Positions 9,344 to 18,990 are shown, counted from the first letter of the stretch. The stretch: DNA of 64,000 bases from RI-153 sp963721725 (GCA_963721725.1 CAVRLX010000032.1:137595-201594), one strand, 5' to 3'. Notes: generated from the sequence alone by a model not told the origin. Translations and numbers: made by a program.

Positions 9344-10589
9344 TGCGTTGAATGGGCGCTTTGCTGCCCTGGGCCGCTTCCACCAGCTTGATGATCTGCG
9401 CCAGCGCCGTCTCTTTACCCACTTTCGTGGCGCGGAGGGTGAGCAGCCCGCTTTTGTTCAACGTCGCGCCAATCAGCGCGCTGCCTGCTTCTTTGCCCAC
9501 GGGCAAACTCTCGCCGGTGATCATGCTCTCATCCACGCTGGAGCGACCTTCCAACACAACGCCGTCCACGGGGATCTTCTCACCAGGGCGCACCAACACC
9601 GTATCGCCCGCCACCACATCCGCCACCGGCACATCGATCTCGTTGCCGTTGCGCAGCACACGCGCCGTCTTGGCGCGCAGCCCCATCAGCGTTTTGATCG
9701 CGGCGCTGGTCTGGCCTTTGGCGCGCGCTTCCAACAGTTTGCCCAACACAATCAGCGTAATAATCACCGCCGCCGTCTCAAAATAAACATGCGCGCCCAG
9801 CGTCGCGTTGCCCAGCGTGAGCGCAATCAGCACCGCCACACTGTAGACATAGGCAACCGTGGTTCCCATGGCTACCAACACATCCATATTGGCGCTTCCG
9901 TTACGCAGCGCCTTGTACGCGCCCACGTAATAGTCCCAGCCCACCCAGAATTGCACAGGGGTTGCCAGGGCCAGAAAGAGCCAATTGACCCAGGTTGCGT
10001 GTGCCCAATGCCCAAACAGGTTGAAATCGCGGCCCATGCTCACGATTAAGAGCGGCAGCGAAAATAGAATGCCCACCACCAACCGTTGGGTTTGATGGCG
10101 GATCTCGGCTTGGCGGGCCATCGCCTCGGCATCTTCCAGGGCTTCGTCGTCGGCGCTTTCCACGACGTCATAGCCTGCCTTGCGGACCGCCGCCGCCAGA
10201 TCGGCGCGCCCAATCATGCCCGCCACATACTGCACCGTGGCCTTTTCGCTGGCATAGTTGACCTCGGCCCGGATCACGCCTTCCACCTTATTCAGGCGGC
10301 GTTCAATCGTGTTGGCACAGTTGGTACAGGTCATCCCCACCAGGGACAACTCCACCGTGGCCGTGGGGATCTGATAGCCGGCTTTTTCCACGCGCCCGAT
10401 TACCTCGGCCAGCACTTCTTGGGGCTTGCTAATCGCCGCATCGTATTCAATCGTCAATTTTTCGCTGGCAAAGTTTACCGATGAGCCAGCCACGCCAGCC
10501 GCTTTTTTGCTATTTCGTTCCACCGACGTCACACAGTTGGCACAGGTCATGCCAATCACGGGCACGGTGAGCTGTTTGGTTTCGGACAT
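9144..10589 (-). CDS. copA: Copper-translocating P-type ATPase CopA, N-terminal part (frameshifted gene)
   Basis: Two heavy-metal-associated domains (GMTCANC with Cys16/Cys19, and GMTCTNC near residue 90), the first membrane helices, and the actuator loop with SMITGESLPVGK. It loses frame after VDQVSGYFVP because of a one-base insertion near 9326. The ATG at 10589 is preferred over one 6 codons earlier because AGAGGGAAG precedes it. CopA exports Cu(I) from the cytoplasm; CopZ next to it would be its metallochaperone. Confidence 0.88.
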   Translation of the reverse strand: MSETKQLTVPVIGMTCANCVTSVERNSKKAAGVAGSSVNFASEKLTIEYDAAISKPQEVLAEVIGRVEKAGYQIPTATVELSLVGMTCTNCANTIERRLNKVEGVIRAEVNYASEKATVQYVAGMIGRADLAAAVRKAGYDVVESADDEALEDAEAMARQAEIRHQTQRLVVGILFSLPLLIVSMGRDFNLFGHWAHATWVNWLFLALATPVQFWVGWDYYVGAYKALRNGSANMDVLVAMGTTVAYVYSVAVLIALTLGNATLGAHVYFETAAVIITLIVLGKLLEARAKGQTSAAIKTLMGLRAKTARVLRNGNEIDVPVADVVAGDTVLVRPGEKIPVDGVVLEGRSSVDESMITGESLPVGKEAGSALIGATLNKSGLLTLRATKVGKETALAQIIKLVEAAQGSKAPIQRIVDQVSGYFVPGGDWAGPAHLWRLVAGRQRICAGAAAADCRVGDRLPVCHGLGDAHIDYGGHGQRR

Positions 10590-10606
10590 AATCTTCCCTC
10601 TTCTCA

Positions 10607-10677
10607 TGACAAGGCGACAGGGTGAAAGAGTGACAAGGCGAAGCGAGTTTCCTTCACCTTGTCACCTTGTCATCATG
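10607..10677. repeat. Inverted short-period repeat between copA and copZ
   Basis: Left arm has an 8-base period (ACAAGGCG, ACAGGGTG, AAAGAGTG, ACAAGGCG). The right arm (10651-10677) is the complement of the same unit (CACCTTGT). It could fold into a long imperfect hairpin in the copZ-copA transcript. Member of the family listed under findings. Confidence 0.7.
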
Positions 10678-10887
10678 TTACGCTTCTTGCGGCGGATAAT
10701 CGATCTCTTTTAACAACGTCTTAATCTCGTCCCATGTAGCGGGTGCGTCATAGTCCACCACCACCTCTTTGCTACTTTCGTCGGCGCTGACACGCTTGAC
10801 ACCGGCCAACTCGCCCACTTCCGTTTCAATCGTATGCGTGCAATGGCTACAGCTAATGTTGGGAACAGTAAACGTCTTGGTTGTCAT
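10678..10887 (-). CDS. copZ: Copper chaperone CopZ (single HMA domain)
   Basis: 69-residue cytosolic metallochaperone. HMA fold with the Cu(I)-binding loop ISCSHCTHTIE (Cys13, Cys16). It carries Cu(I) to CopA. The ATG at 10887 gives the standard MTTKTFTVPNISCSHC start with GAAAGG upstream; the longer open frame runs into heptamer repeat DNA and is rejected. Second gene of csoR-copZ-copA. Confidence 0.9.
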   Translation of the reverse strand: MTTKTFTVPNISCSHCTHTIETEVGELAGVKRVSADESSKEVVVDYDAPATWDEIKTLLKEIDYPPQEA

Positions 10888-10933
10888 GATTGGAGCCTTT
10901 CTCTTCTTAGTATGTGGGTATGGAATTGTTGCA

Positions 10934-11010
10934 GACGATGGACGAAAGACCATAGACGAAGAACCAACCTCGAACCGTTCTCCTTCGTCCATCGTCTCTC
11001 GTCCCTCATC
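10934..11010. repeat. Inverted heptamer array between copZ and csoR
   Basis: Left arm 10934-10961 reads GACGATG GACGAAA GACCATA GACGAAG. The right arm (10984-11010) is the complement of the same kind of unit (CTTCGTCCATCGTCTCTCGT) and reaches the csoR stop codon. The arms can pair as a long hairpin. Confidence 0.8.
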
Positions 11011-11287
11011 CAATTTTCCCGCTCATCTCAAACACACTGGTGATCTCTTTCAACACCGCCTCGCGCTCTTCGGCGTTGTCGCCCTGAATGGCCGAAGTGA
11101 CACACGTGTGCAAATGGTTGTCCAGAATCAAGGCGCTAACCTTGTTCAGCGCGGCCTGCACAGCCTGAATCTGCTTAATCACGTCGATACAATAGCTATC
11201 CTCTGCCACCATGCGCTCAATGCCCTTTACATGACCGGCAGCACTGGCAAGCCGTTGTTGGGCTAACTTTTTGGTCTCGTCGTTCAT
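11006..11287 (-). CDS. csoR: CsoR-family copper-sensing transcriptional repressor
   Basis: 93-residue all-helical DUF156 protein. Cu(I) ligands of the CsoR type are present: Cys33, His58 and Cys62 (YC...HLHTC). Apo-CsoR represses its operon and copper binding releases it. The first gene of csoR-copZ-copA, with a near-consensus promoter overlapped by a G/C-tract pseudo-palindrome upstream. The Cys-His-Cys set fits CsoR better than RcnR or FrmR, which use other residues. Confidence 0.9.
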   Translation of the reverse strand: MNDETKKLAQQRLASAAGHVKGIERMVAEDSYCIDVIKQIQAVQAALNKVSALILDNHLHTCVTSAIQGDNAEEREAVLKEITSVFEMSGKIG

Positions 11288-11319
11288 GTCGTTCCCTTCA
11301 TTCCGTTTATCTTTCTGTC

Positions 11320-11346
11320 TATCCCCCCCCCCAGTGGGGTGGGATA
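11320..11346 (-). promoter_or_regulatory. Probable CsoR operator
   Basis: Pseudo-palindrome between the csoR promoter and gene: reverse strand TATCCCACCCCA, a short centre, then a G10 run and ATA. CsoR operators typically have this AT-flanked C-tract/G-tract form. It starts about 6 bases after the -10, so a bound repressor would block initiation. Confidence 0.65.
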
Positions 11347-11351
11347 TGTCT

Positions 11352-11380
11352 ATTGTAAATCAATAGAGAGCATCTGTCAA
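11352..11380 (-). promoter_or_regulatory. Promoter of csoR-copZ-copA
   Basis: Reverse strand TTGACA (11375-11380), 17-bp spacer, TACAAT (11352-11357): one mismatch from the sigma-70 consensus. The CsoR-type operator is immediately downstream. Confidence 0.8.
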
Positions 11381-11410
11381 GCTGCAAAAGATAAAACTTC
11401 AACAGTATAG

Positions 11411-11493
11411 AGATGCCTAGGGTGCGACGCACTCGCTAGGGCGAGAGTGGCTATAAAGAGCTTTGTAGCGAGTGCGTCGCACCTATAGGTATC
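11411..11493. repeat. MITE/REP-like inverted repeat element, copy 1
   Basis: Arms of about 23 bases (core GGTGCGACGCACTCGCTA at 11421-11438 and its complement from 11466) around a 27-base loop. The same core and a loop of equal length occur at 23745-23825. The core itself holds GTGCG-A-CGCAC, giving a nested hairpin. Non-coding. Confidence 0.8.
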
Positions 11494-11520
11494 TGCAATA
11501 GAGAGATTGAACCCTCAATA

Positions 11521-11549
11521 TTGCACACGCTGCTTTCGCCATCTATAAT
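11521..11549 (+). promoter_or_regulatory. Promoter of aspS
   Basis: TTGCAC (11521-11526), 17-bp spacer, TATAAT (11544-11549), about 105 bases before the aspS ATG. Confidence 0.75.
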
Positions 11550-11560
11550 GAATTGAAGCA

Positions 11561-11614
11561 GTGGCACACTGCGCCAAAGGGCCGAAGTCCGCCCTTTGCG
11601 CGTCTGTGGTGTCA
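11561..11614 (+). other. Hairpin in the aspS leader
   Basis: The aspS 5' leader holds GCGCCAAAGGGC (11571-11582) pairing with GCCCTTTGCGC (11591-11601), with a further GTGGCAC/GTGTCAC outer pair. No T-tract and no T-box consensus follow, so I see no attenuator; role unknown. Confidence 0.4.
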
Positions 11615-11652
11615 CTTTTCATCATGATCTATGCACTGGATGAGGATTTTGT

Positions 11653-13473
<1,821 letters not shown>

Positions 13474-13487
13474 CAAATTTAGCGCAT

Positions 13488-13516
13488 TTGCTCTGACCTC
13501 GCAATCGGTGTACAAT
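13488..13516 (+). promoter_or_regulatory. Promoter of 6S RNA
   Basis: TTGCTC (13488-13493), 17-bp spacer, TACAAT (13511-13516). It starts 15 bases after the aspS stop and predicts a start at about 13523, exactly where the 6S closing stem begins. Confidence 0.75.
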
Positions 13517-13522
13517 TGAACC

Positions 13523-13708
13523 ACCCCTGCGATGTTCGTGATCAGCCAGAATACGGGGCGAGCCAACAATAAAAATATGGGAGCATGGTGACGTAATGTA
13601 GATGTGATAGCCAGCCCAACCCTGGGCCACGGCAAGACTGAAACATTCAGCTAGCACCCACCTGCAATAGCAGGTTCGCACCCACTGGTTCACACGGCAT
13701 TGCGGGGA
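13523..13708 (+). ncRNA. ssrS: 6S RNA
   Basis: About 185 nt. The ends pair as a closing stem (CCCCTGCGATG with CATTGCGGGG). The 5' arm CGATGTTCGTGATCAGCCAG pairs again with CTGGTTCACACGGCAT near the 3' end, leaving a large central bubble. ACCTGC-AATA-GCAGGT forms a hairpin on the 3' side. The GATGTTCG and CGGCATTGCGGGGAT ends match the conserved 6S ends. It has its own promoter and a Rho-independent terminator. 6S RNA mimics an open promoter and sequesters the housekeeping RNA polymerase in stationary phase. Its place directly after aspS recalls bsrA of Bacillus. Confidence 0.85.
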
Positions 13709-13712
13709 TACC

Positions 13713-13746
13713 AAAAGCTGTCCGGCTCTACCGGCGGCTTTTTTCT
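13713..13746 (+). terminator. Rho-independent terminator of 6S RNA
   Basis: AAAAGC..CCGG-CTCTA-CCGG..GCTTTTTT: a stem with A-rich and T6 flanks directly after the closing stem of the 6S RNA. Confidence 0.9.
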
Positions 13747-13935
13747 TTGTCTGGAATCTCTACTTCGCTCTTCTCCCCTGTCATTTACACTAGACAGCGC
13801 CGCGAAGGAACAAGGCTCTTTGAAAAATCTCCTTGTGTCCTGCGGAGTCTATAGACGAATTGCGAAGCGGCTGTTCGCAAAGTTTCCCAAAAAAGAAGTT
13901 AAATCTGGGCAAGCCTTCGTCTACGCGGAGTCATC

Positions 13936-14718
13936 TCAACCCGCCATCAAGGCCCGCGCCATGCCATAGCTGCCCGCCATCAGGCCACCGTCTACGTTGA
14001 GCACCGTGCCGGTGATCCAGGCGGCTTCGTCAGAGACCAAAAAGAGGGCGGCATTGGCGATATCTTCGGCTTCGCCCACCCGTCCCAACGGATACCACGC
14101 GGCCAGCTTGTCAAAGACCGCCGGTTCCTGGGCCAAGCGTTCGCCCCAGATCGGTGTACGGACTGTGCCTGGGCAGATCACATTGGCGCGCACGCCGTGG
14201 GGACCATATTTAATCGCCATGTTTTGGGTCAGGTTGATCAGCCCGGCTTTGGCCGCGCTATAGGGTTCCTCGCCCAGACCGGTCAGCCCGTTCACCGAGG
14301 CAATGTTAAGGATGACACCGTGTCGCCGCTCGATCATGCCGGGGATCACGGCTTTGGCAAACAAAAAAGCACCTTTCAGCACGATGTCCAAATTGCGATC
14401 CCAGGTTACTTCATCAATGGTGCGGATGTCGTCGCCCTGGGAGATAGCGGCATTGTTGACGAGAATATCCACCCGACCCCAGTGCGCCAGCGTGGCTTCC
14501 ACACTGCGCGCCACCTCTATCGCTTGGGATACATCGGCTTGCAAGGCCAACGCTGTGCCGTCCGCTGCCTCGATTTGGGCGGCGACACGTTGCGCTCGTT
14601 CTTCCCGCACATCGACAACGGCCACCCATGCGCCCTCATGGGCAAAGCGCTGCGCCATTGCCTCGCCGATGCCCGATCCGCCGCCGGTAATCAACGCCAC
14701 TCGTTTGTCTAATCGCAT
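13936..14718 (-). CDS. Short-chain dehydrogenase/reductase (SDR)
   Basis: 260-residue classical SDR: N-terminal NAD(P)-binding TGGGSGIG, an acidic residue at the end of beta-2 (VVDVRE) suggesting NAD(H), NNAA, catalytic Ser (NIASVNG) and YSAAK. The C-terminus ITGTVLNVDGG is typical. It oxidises or reduces an alcohol/ketone; the substrate cannot be told. The ATG at 14718 has GGGGG six bases upstream and is preferred over one four codons earlier. It stands alone on the minus strand. Confidence 0.9.
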   Translation of the reverse strand: MRLDKRVALITGGGSGIGEAMAQRFAHEGAWVAVVDVREERAQRVAAQIEAADGTALALQADVSQAIEVARSVEATLAHWGRVDILVNNAAISQGDDIRTIDEVTWDRNLDIVLKGAFLFAKAVIPGMIERRHGVILNIASVNGLTGLGEEPYSAAKAGLINLTQNMAIKYGPHGVRANVICPGTVRTPIWGERLAQEPAVFDKLAAWYPLGRVGEAEDIANAALFLVSDEAAWITGTVLNVDGGLMAGSYGMARALMAG

Positions 14719-14858
14719 GGTTACCCCCATGTTAGTTTTTGGTTTTGGAATTTGTGTACACAGATTTGAAAGCTATCCCAGCGAAACTCCGCGCAATTTG
14801 CCTGTTACCGCACGGCGTAAGGGACTCTAGGCTTCGACGCTTGTGCTGTGTGTCTCTG

Positions 14859-14873
14859 CAACACGAATCACGC
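14859..14873. repeat. Single arm of the heptamer-repeat family
   Basis: AACACGAATCACGCA is identical to the right arm of the hairpin at 19027-19041, here followed by ATCAAATCAC without an opposite arm. It lies in the otherwise empty 14719-15044 gap. Confidence 0.6.
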
Positions 14874-14980
14874 AATCAAATCACCTGTTTGTGCGATTTC
14901 CCCGCCGTATACTCCCGATCCACGCGATTGTATCATGCAAAGCGCACTGGGGGCCATGTATACGCCATCTGTGCCTAGTC

Positions 14981-15009
14981 TTGAAATTGCGGGTGATTTC
15001 TGTCACAAT
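14981..15009 (+). promoter_or_regulatory. Promoter of the GreA-C/smr genes
   Basis: TTGAAA (14981-14986), 17-bp spacer, CACAAT (15004-15009), 35-60 bases before the candidate starts. Confidence 0.6.
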
Positions 15010-15044
15010 GGCGAAACCCTGACCCGCTTGGAGGATAATCCGGT

Positions 15045-15500
15045 TTGCCAAAAGGAAAACAGCGCATTATGGACCAAGACTCTCCACGCCAAGTGCGAAC
15101 GGGCGTACGGATCGAACTTGAACTGATCGACGAGCGCGGCCATGCCGAGCCGCTTTCGCTGGTGATTGTGCGCGAAGCCAGCGCAGATATTGACGAGGGG
15201 CTGATTGCAACCAGCACGCCGCTGGCGCGGGCCATCCTGGGCAAGAGTGCGGGCAGCACTGTTGCCTATCGCCAGGGAGACGTACATGCTATACGCATTC
15301 TGGCTGTGGGGGATGCGCCTGTGGATGTGGCTGGCGATGCCGCCGAGCGCAGACAAGCGGCGGTGCAACAAGCAGTGGCCGACGCCGCCCGCACCAATGC
15401 CGAGATCTTCGCCGCTTCGTATACTAGCAAGTGGGGCGGGTATGATGCTGGTGGCGTGGAATGGGAAGCCAAACAAGAGGAAGATGATGGCAAAACTTAA
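15045..15500 (+). CDS. GreA/GreB C-terminal domain protein lacking the coiled coil
   Basis: 151 residues. The core (about 38-91, SLVIVREASADIDEGLIATSTPLARAILGKSAGSTVAY) matches the FKBP-like C-terminal domain of GreA/GreB, which docks on RNA polymerase. The N-terminal coiled coil that enters the secondary channel is absent; a hydrophilic 40-residue tail follows (EIFAASYTSKWGGYD). It may bind polymerase without transcript cleavage (inference). The TTG at 15045 has GGAGG 10 bases upstream; the ATG at 15069 is the alternative. The stop overlaps the start of smr. Confidence 0.65.
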   Translation: MPKGKQRIMDQDSPRQVRTGVRIELELIDERGHAEPLSLVIVREASADIDEGLIATSTPLARAILGKSAGSTVAYRQGDVHAIRILAVGDAPVDVAGDAAERRQAAVQQAVADAARTNAEIFAASYTSKWGGYDAGGVEWEAKQEEDDGKT

Positions 15501-15742
15501 ACTGGATCTGCATGATATCTATAACCGCGGCGCGCGAGATCGAAGCTGAACTCAACCGCATTGTACAAGAAGCCGTGGACAAGCGTATCGAACTCATCGA
15601 GATTATCCCCGGCAAGGGCAGCGGTCAATTGAAAAAGCGTGTGCTGCGCTTTCTCGACCAAAAGCACATCCGCGCCCTCTATCACCGCGTGGAAAAAGAC
15701 GACCGTAACTTTGGGCGAATTTTCGTGCATTTTCGGCACTGA
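15487..15742 (+). CDS. Smr-domain protein (one-base frameshift)
   Basis: Translation from ATG 15487 begins MAKLKLDLHDIYNRG; after one extra base in the GC-rich CGCGGCGCGCGAG (about 15528-15540) the other frame continues REIEAELNRIVQEAVDKRIELIEIIPGKGSGQLKKRVLRFL and ends with FGRIFVHFR. Together this is a complete, about 85-residue Smr protein, with the LDLH and HGKG-like PGKGSG motifs of this nuclease/RNA-binding family. AGAGGA precedes the ATG, and the start overlaps the previous gene by 14 bases. Most likely a sequencing insertion. Confidence 0.75.
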
Positions 15743-15771
15743 GGGGATTATCACACATCACGGAGCAACCC

Positions 15772-16242
15772 ATGCCATCCACACACCAACAAGCCATCGA
15801 CCAGATCCGCGCCTTGCCGTCGCAGATAGCGGCCCTGGTACGCGATTGCACCCCCGCGCAGTTGACCACGCACTTTCTGCCCGGCGAATGGAGCGTGGCC
15901 CAAAACGTGCATCACCTGGCCGATTCGCACATGAACAGCTATATCCGCTGCAAGCTCATCGTCACCGAGGCGCATCCCACCTTCAAGCCCTATGATCAGG
16001 AGCGTTGGGCCGAACTCCCCGACGCCTGCGCCGCCGATCTTTCGCTCTCATTGGCGCTGCTCACGAATCTCCATGCGCGCTGGGTACAATTCTGGGAGAG
16101 CCTCCCCGACGATGCCTGGGCGCGCACTGGCTTTCACCCCGAAGGTGGCCCGGTGACCCTGGCCCAGCAGTTGGACCTCTACGCCGCGCACGGTCTGGCA
16201 CACATTGATCAGATTCAACGCACCTTGGCCGCACAAAGGTAG
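15772..16242 (+). CDS. DinB/YfiT family putative metal-dependent protein
   Basis: 156-residue four-helix-bundle DinB-like protein. The three expected metal-binding His are visible: VHHLADSHMNSY (about 44) and AHGLAHIDQI (about 144 and 148). Members include thiol S-transferases and damage-inducible proteins; a specific reaction cannot be assigned. The ATG has CGGAG 6 bases upstream. It follows smr by 29 bases and may be co-transcribed. Confidence 0.85.
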   Translation: MPSTHQQAIDQIRALPSQIAALVRDCTPAQLTTHFLPGEWSVAQNVHHLADSHMNSYIRCKLIVTEAHPTFKPYDQERWAELPDACAADLSLSLALLTNLHARWVQFWESLPDDAWARTGFHPEGGPVTLAQQLDLYAAHGLAHIDQIQRTLAAQR

Positions 16243-16265
16243 TGTAGCGCCTTTACCTTTATTCT

Positions 16266-16294
16266 TTGGGCTTCAATTCGCTTTCAGGTACAAT
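16266..16294 (+). promoter_or_regulatory. Promoter of the HAD-hydrolase gene
   Basis: TTGGGC (16266-16271), 17-bp spacer, TACAAT (16289-16294), about 80 bases before the ATG at 16373. Confidence 0.65.
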
Positions 16295-16372
16295 GGGTGG
16301 GATTGGACGCAGTGCCTCCTAACTTCGTACTATGACTCTGACCGCCTGCCAGCAAACTTATCGGATATTGCC

Positions 16373-16783
16373 ATGTTGGAAAATACACTCGCCCGCACAA
16401 ACTGGATTCGCCCACAAGTTACCCCCCCCACCCCCATTGACACCATCATTTTCGACGTGGACGGCGTGCTCTGGGACACGGCCGACAGCTTTGACACCGC
16501 CGTGGATGTGACCGTCGATTACGTGTTGCGCCACTGGTTTGGCCGCGACAATGTGCGACCGGTGACCACCGACGAACTGCGCACCTTTCGCTTGGCCGGG
16601 GGACTTAACAGCGATTGGGACATGAGCTATACGCTGATTGCCACGCGTTTGGCCGGGCGTGCTGATTTTGTGGCCGACGCCACCGAGAGCGGTGGGCGCG
16701 GGCGGACCTGGGCCGAGCGCGTGCTGCCCGCCGAGTTTGAGCTTGACTATGAGCGGCTGGTGCGGCTCTTTAACGAAGTCTGA
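16373..16783 (+). CDS. HAD-superfamily phosphatase, N-terminal part (frameshifted gene)
   Basis: Contains the nucleophile motif IIFDVDGVLWDTADSF and the cap-domain stretch LAGGLNSDWDMSYTLI characteristic of the HAD-IA hypothetical phosphatase group described in cyanobacteria and archaea (phosphoglycolate phosphatase-like). The frame runs into TGA at RLFNEV. One extra base (GTCTGATTGGG where GTCTATTGGG reads VYWG) links it to the next segment. The ATG at 16373 is the first sensible start after a good promoter. Confidence 0.75.
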   Translation: MLENTLARTNWIRPQVTPPTPIDTIIFDVDGVLWDTADSFDTAVDVTVDYVLRHWFGRDNVRPVTTDELRTFRLAGGLNSDWDMSYTLIATRLAGRADFVADATESGGRGRTWAERVLPAEFELDYERLVRLFNEV

Positions 16784-17327
16784 TTGGGGGGCAGAGGCGT
16801 TTGCGCGTAACTTTGGCGAACAGCCCGCCTATTTTCCCGACGCACCGGGCTGCTGGCATCGCGAGGAAAAGTTGCTGCCTGATACCCTGCTCGACGATCT
16901 GCGCGCACAGGGCATCCGTCACTTTGGCATCGCCACTGGCCGCAATCGCTTTGAACTCGCCACAGTCTTGGAAAAGGGCGGCCTGACCGACCAGATCCAC
17001 GCTGACGCCATCTTGACTTCGGAGATTATGACCAAGCCCGATGGCCGCGTGCTTCATTATGTTTTGGGCAAACTGGCGGCGCTGGCCCAGGCCGATGGCG
17101 TCCCCGCGCCAGGGTCGGCGCTTTTCTGTGGCGATACCAAAGACGATCTGGACGCGGTGTTGAACTATCGCAAGCTGGCGCAGGATGGCGCACGCTGGGT
17201 GGGCGCAGTGGCCGTGGTGGGCAATGGCGAAGCGGATTTCTTCCGCAGGGCTGGCTCCGATGCGGTAATCGCCCATGTGGAACAGTTGCCCGCAGTCATC
17301 CACAACTTTAACCGTAGTGGCGCTTAA
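16638..17327 (+). CDS. HAD-superfamily phosphatase, C-terminal part (frameshifted gene)
   Basis: Real homology begins at about 16778 (DWGAEAFARNFGEQP); the part before it is out of frame with the real protein. Visible: GIRHFGIATGRN (motif II with Thr), TKPDG (motif III Lys) and FCGDTKDDLDAVL (acidic motif IV). Joined to the upstream segment this makes a full 315-residue HAD hydrolase acting on a small phosphorylated metabolite; substrate unknown. Confidence 0.75.
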   Translation: MPRVWPGVLILWPTPPRAVGAGGPGPSACCPPSLSLTMSGWCGSLTKSDWGAEAFARNFGEQPAYFPDAPGCWHREEKLLPDTLLDDLRAQGIRHFGIATGRNRFELATVLEKGGLTDQIHADAILTSEIMTKPDGRVLHYVLGKLAALAQADGVPAPGSALFCGDTKDDLDAVLNYRKLAQDGARWVGAVAVVGNGEADFFRRAGSDAVIAHVEQLPAVIHNFNRSGA

Positions 17328-17331
17328 ATAG

Positions 17332-17400
17332 TGACGCCGAGAACGCCAAGCTCGCGGAGTTTTACGAAAGATTCTCTGCGTCTTCTGTGCGCTCTGCGTT
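17332..17400. repeat. Inverted heptamer array
   Basis: Left arm 17332-17359 (TGACGCC GAGAACG CCAAGCT CGCGGAG) and right arm 17373-17400 (CTCTGCG TCTTCTG TGCGCTC TGCGTT) are imperfect complements in seven-base steps, between the HAD and CpXC genes. Confidence 0.75.
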
Positions 17401-17434
17401 AAATAGAATTTTAAAAGATAGAGGAAAGAACCCC

Positions 17435-18985
17435 ATGAGTGACATTTGGACACCCGGTAGCAAGCCTTCTCAGCCCAGCGGTGGTGGCGGCATTGAATTG
17501 CCCAAAGGCTTTGCCCGGAGACGAACCGAAGAAGAGAAACCAGCGGTTGCCCCCGTGCCCGAAACTGCACCCGCAGCCCCAGCCGCGCCAGAGGCGGCCC
17601 CACCCCCGGCACGGGGACAGCGTCCGGAATTTCTCTTTCCGCCCTCGGGTGTACAGGTGCAATGCCCCAGTTGTGGCACGCCCTTCACTGCGCCTGTCTT
17701 TAGCATTGTCGATCTGGGGGCCAACCCCGAACTGCGCCAACCCCTGTTGGGCGGGCAGATCAACGTGGCTGCTTGCCCGCAGTGTGGGGCCGGGGCGTGC
17801 TCGAGCGCGCCGCTTATGGTGCATGATCCCGCCAACGAATTCTTGGGTGTGCTCATCCCTAGCCAGGCCCGCCTCAAAGAAGTGCAGGCCCAAAAGGTCA
17901 TCGGCGAGATGAGCCAGGCCCTGATGCGACGGCTGCCCAACGAAGCCCGCCGCGGCTATATGCTTCAGGCCAAGCAATACTTTGATTGGGAGAAATTCCT
18001 CGAAAAGTTCTGGGAGTTCGAGGGCGTCAGCCCGGAAGAGTTGCACCGCCAGCGCGATCAGTCGGAACTGATCGGCAGCCTGATGCGCATTGCCAACGAC
18101 GAAACCGCCATGCGCATGGTGGTGGAGCGCAAAAAGCATCTGGTGGACGACGCCTTCTTTGCGCTGCTCGGCCAAGTGATTCAAATGGTGGGCGCACAAG
18201 GCCAGCCAGAGGCAGTCACCGCGTTGCGCAATCTGCGTCAACACCTGCTCGATACGACGGACGCGGGAAGCAAAGTGAAAGTCATGGAAGAGAAACTGCG
18301 GGCGGCCATGGCACGCATCAAGCCGGATATGGGCCGTGATGCCCTGATTGATCTGCTCTTGGAGTATTGGAGCCAGGGTGAAGAGGGCGAGCGCATTGTT
18401 GCCACCTTGCTTTCGGTGACGCGCGGTCTGGCCGATTATCAATTCCTGATGACGCTCTCAGGGCGCATTGATCAGACCAAAGACGAAGAAGCCCGCGCCG
18501 ACATGATGGAACTGCGCGACTTAATCGTGGAGGCCAGCCAGCAACAATCACGCGATCAGCAGGCCATGATGCAACAGGCCCAGTCTGTGCTGCAAGAGGT
18601 CTTGCAATCGGCCAATCCCGAAGAGGCGCTGCGCCAACACACCGATGTAATTGACGAACTTTTCCTGTCGCTATTGGCGGCCAATATTCAACAGGCCCAG
18701 GAAAAAGGCGCAACCTTTGCTGTAAAACGCTTACAGGCAATCTACAACGCCTCCATGAAGATCCTCTCTGAGAATATGCCGCCGGATGCACGGCTGCTTA
18801 ATCAACTTTTGATGAGTGAGGACGAGGCCGAAATCCGCACGCTGCTCAAAGAAAATCGTGACATGTTGGATGGAGAGTTTGTGGCGGCCCTGCGCGATCT
18901 GGAAGAGCGCTTCCGCGCCGAAGGCAATGCCGACCTCTCGAACCGCATTAAACGGTTGCGCGGGCAGGTTTCGTTGATGCTGTAG
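17435..18985 (+). CDS. CpXC-domain protein of unknown function
   Basis: 516 residues. A Pro/Ala-rich linker (about 35-62) is followed by a zinc-binding CpXC domain (QCPSCGTPF at about 80 and CPQCGAGAC at about 118). The rest is a long all-helical region, Gln/Glu/Leu-rich with coiled-coil character from about 190 to the end. The zinc domain suggests binding of protein or nucleic acid; no enzyme motif is seen. The ATG at 17435 has GAGGAAAG upstream. No operon partners apart from the HD gene 150 bases downstream. Confidence 0.75.
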   Translation: MSDIWTPGSKPSQPSGGGGIELPKGFARRRTEEEKPAVAPVPETAPAAPAAPEAAPPPARGQRPEFLFPPSGVQVQCPSCGTPFTAPVFSIVDLGANPELRQPLLGGQINVAACPQCGAGACSSAPLMVHDPANEFLGVLIPSQARLKEVQAQKVIGEMSQALMRRLPNEARRGYMLQAKQYFDWEKFLEKFWEFEGVSPEELHRQRDQSELIGSLMRIANDETAMRMVVERKKHLVDDAFFALLGQVIQMVGAQGQPEAVTALRNLRQHLLDTTDAGSKVKVMEEKLRAAMARIKPDMGRDALIDLLLEYWSQGEEGERIVATLLSVTRGLADYQFLMTLSGRIDQTKDEEARADMMELRDLIVEASQQQSRDQQAMMQQAQSVLQEVLQSANPEEALRQHTDVIDELFLSLLAANIQQAQEKGATFAVKRLQAIYNASMKILSENMPPDARLLNQLLMSEDEAEIRTLLKENRDMLDGEFVAALRDLEERFRAEGNADLSNRIKRLRGQVSLML

Positions 18986-18990
18986 AATGG

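Noticed and set aside
11561..11614. T-box or other riboswitch before aspS
   Set aside because: Hairpin present, but no T-box sequence, specifier loop or terminator could be found.
17411..18442. 343-codon frame antisense to the CpXC gene
   Set aside because: Shadow; the plus strand has a ribosome binding site and zinc-ribbon motifs.
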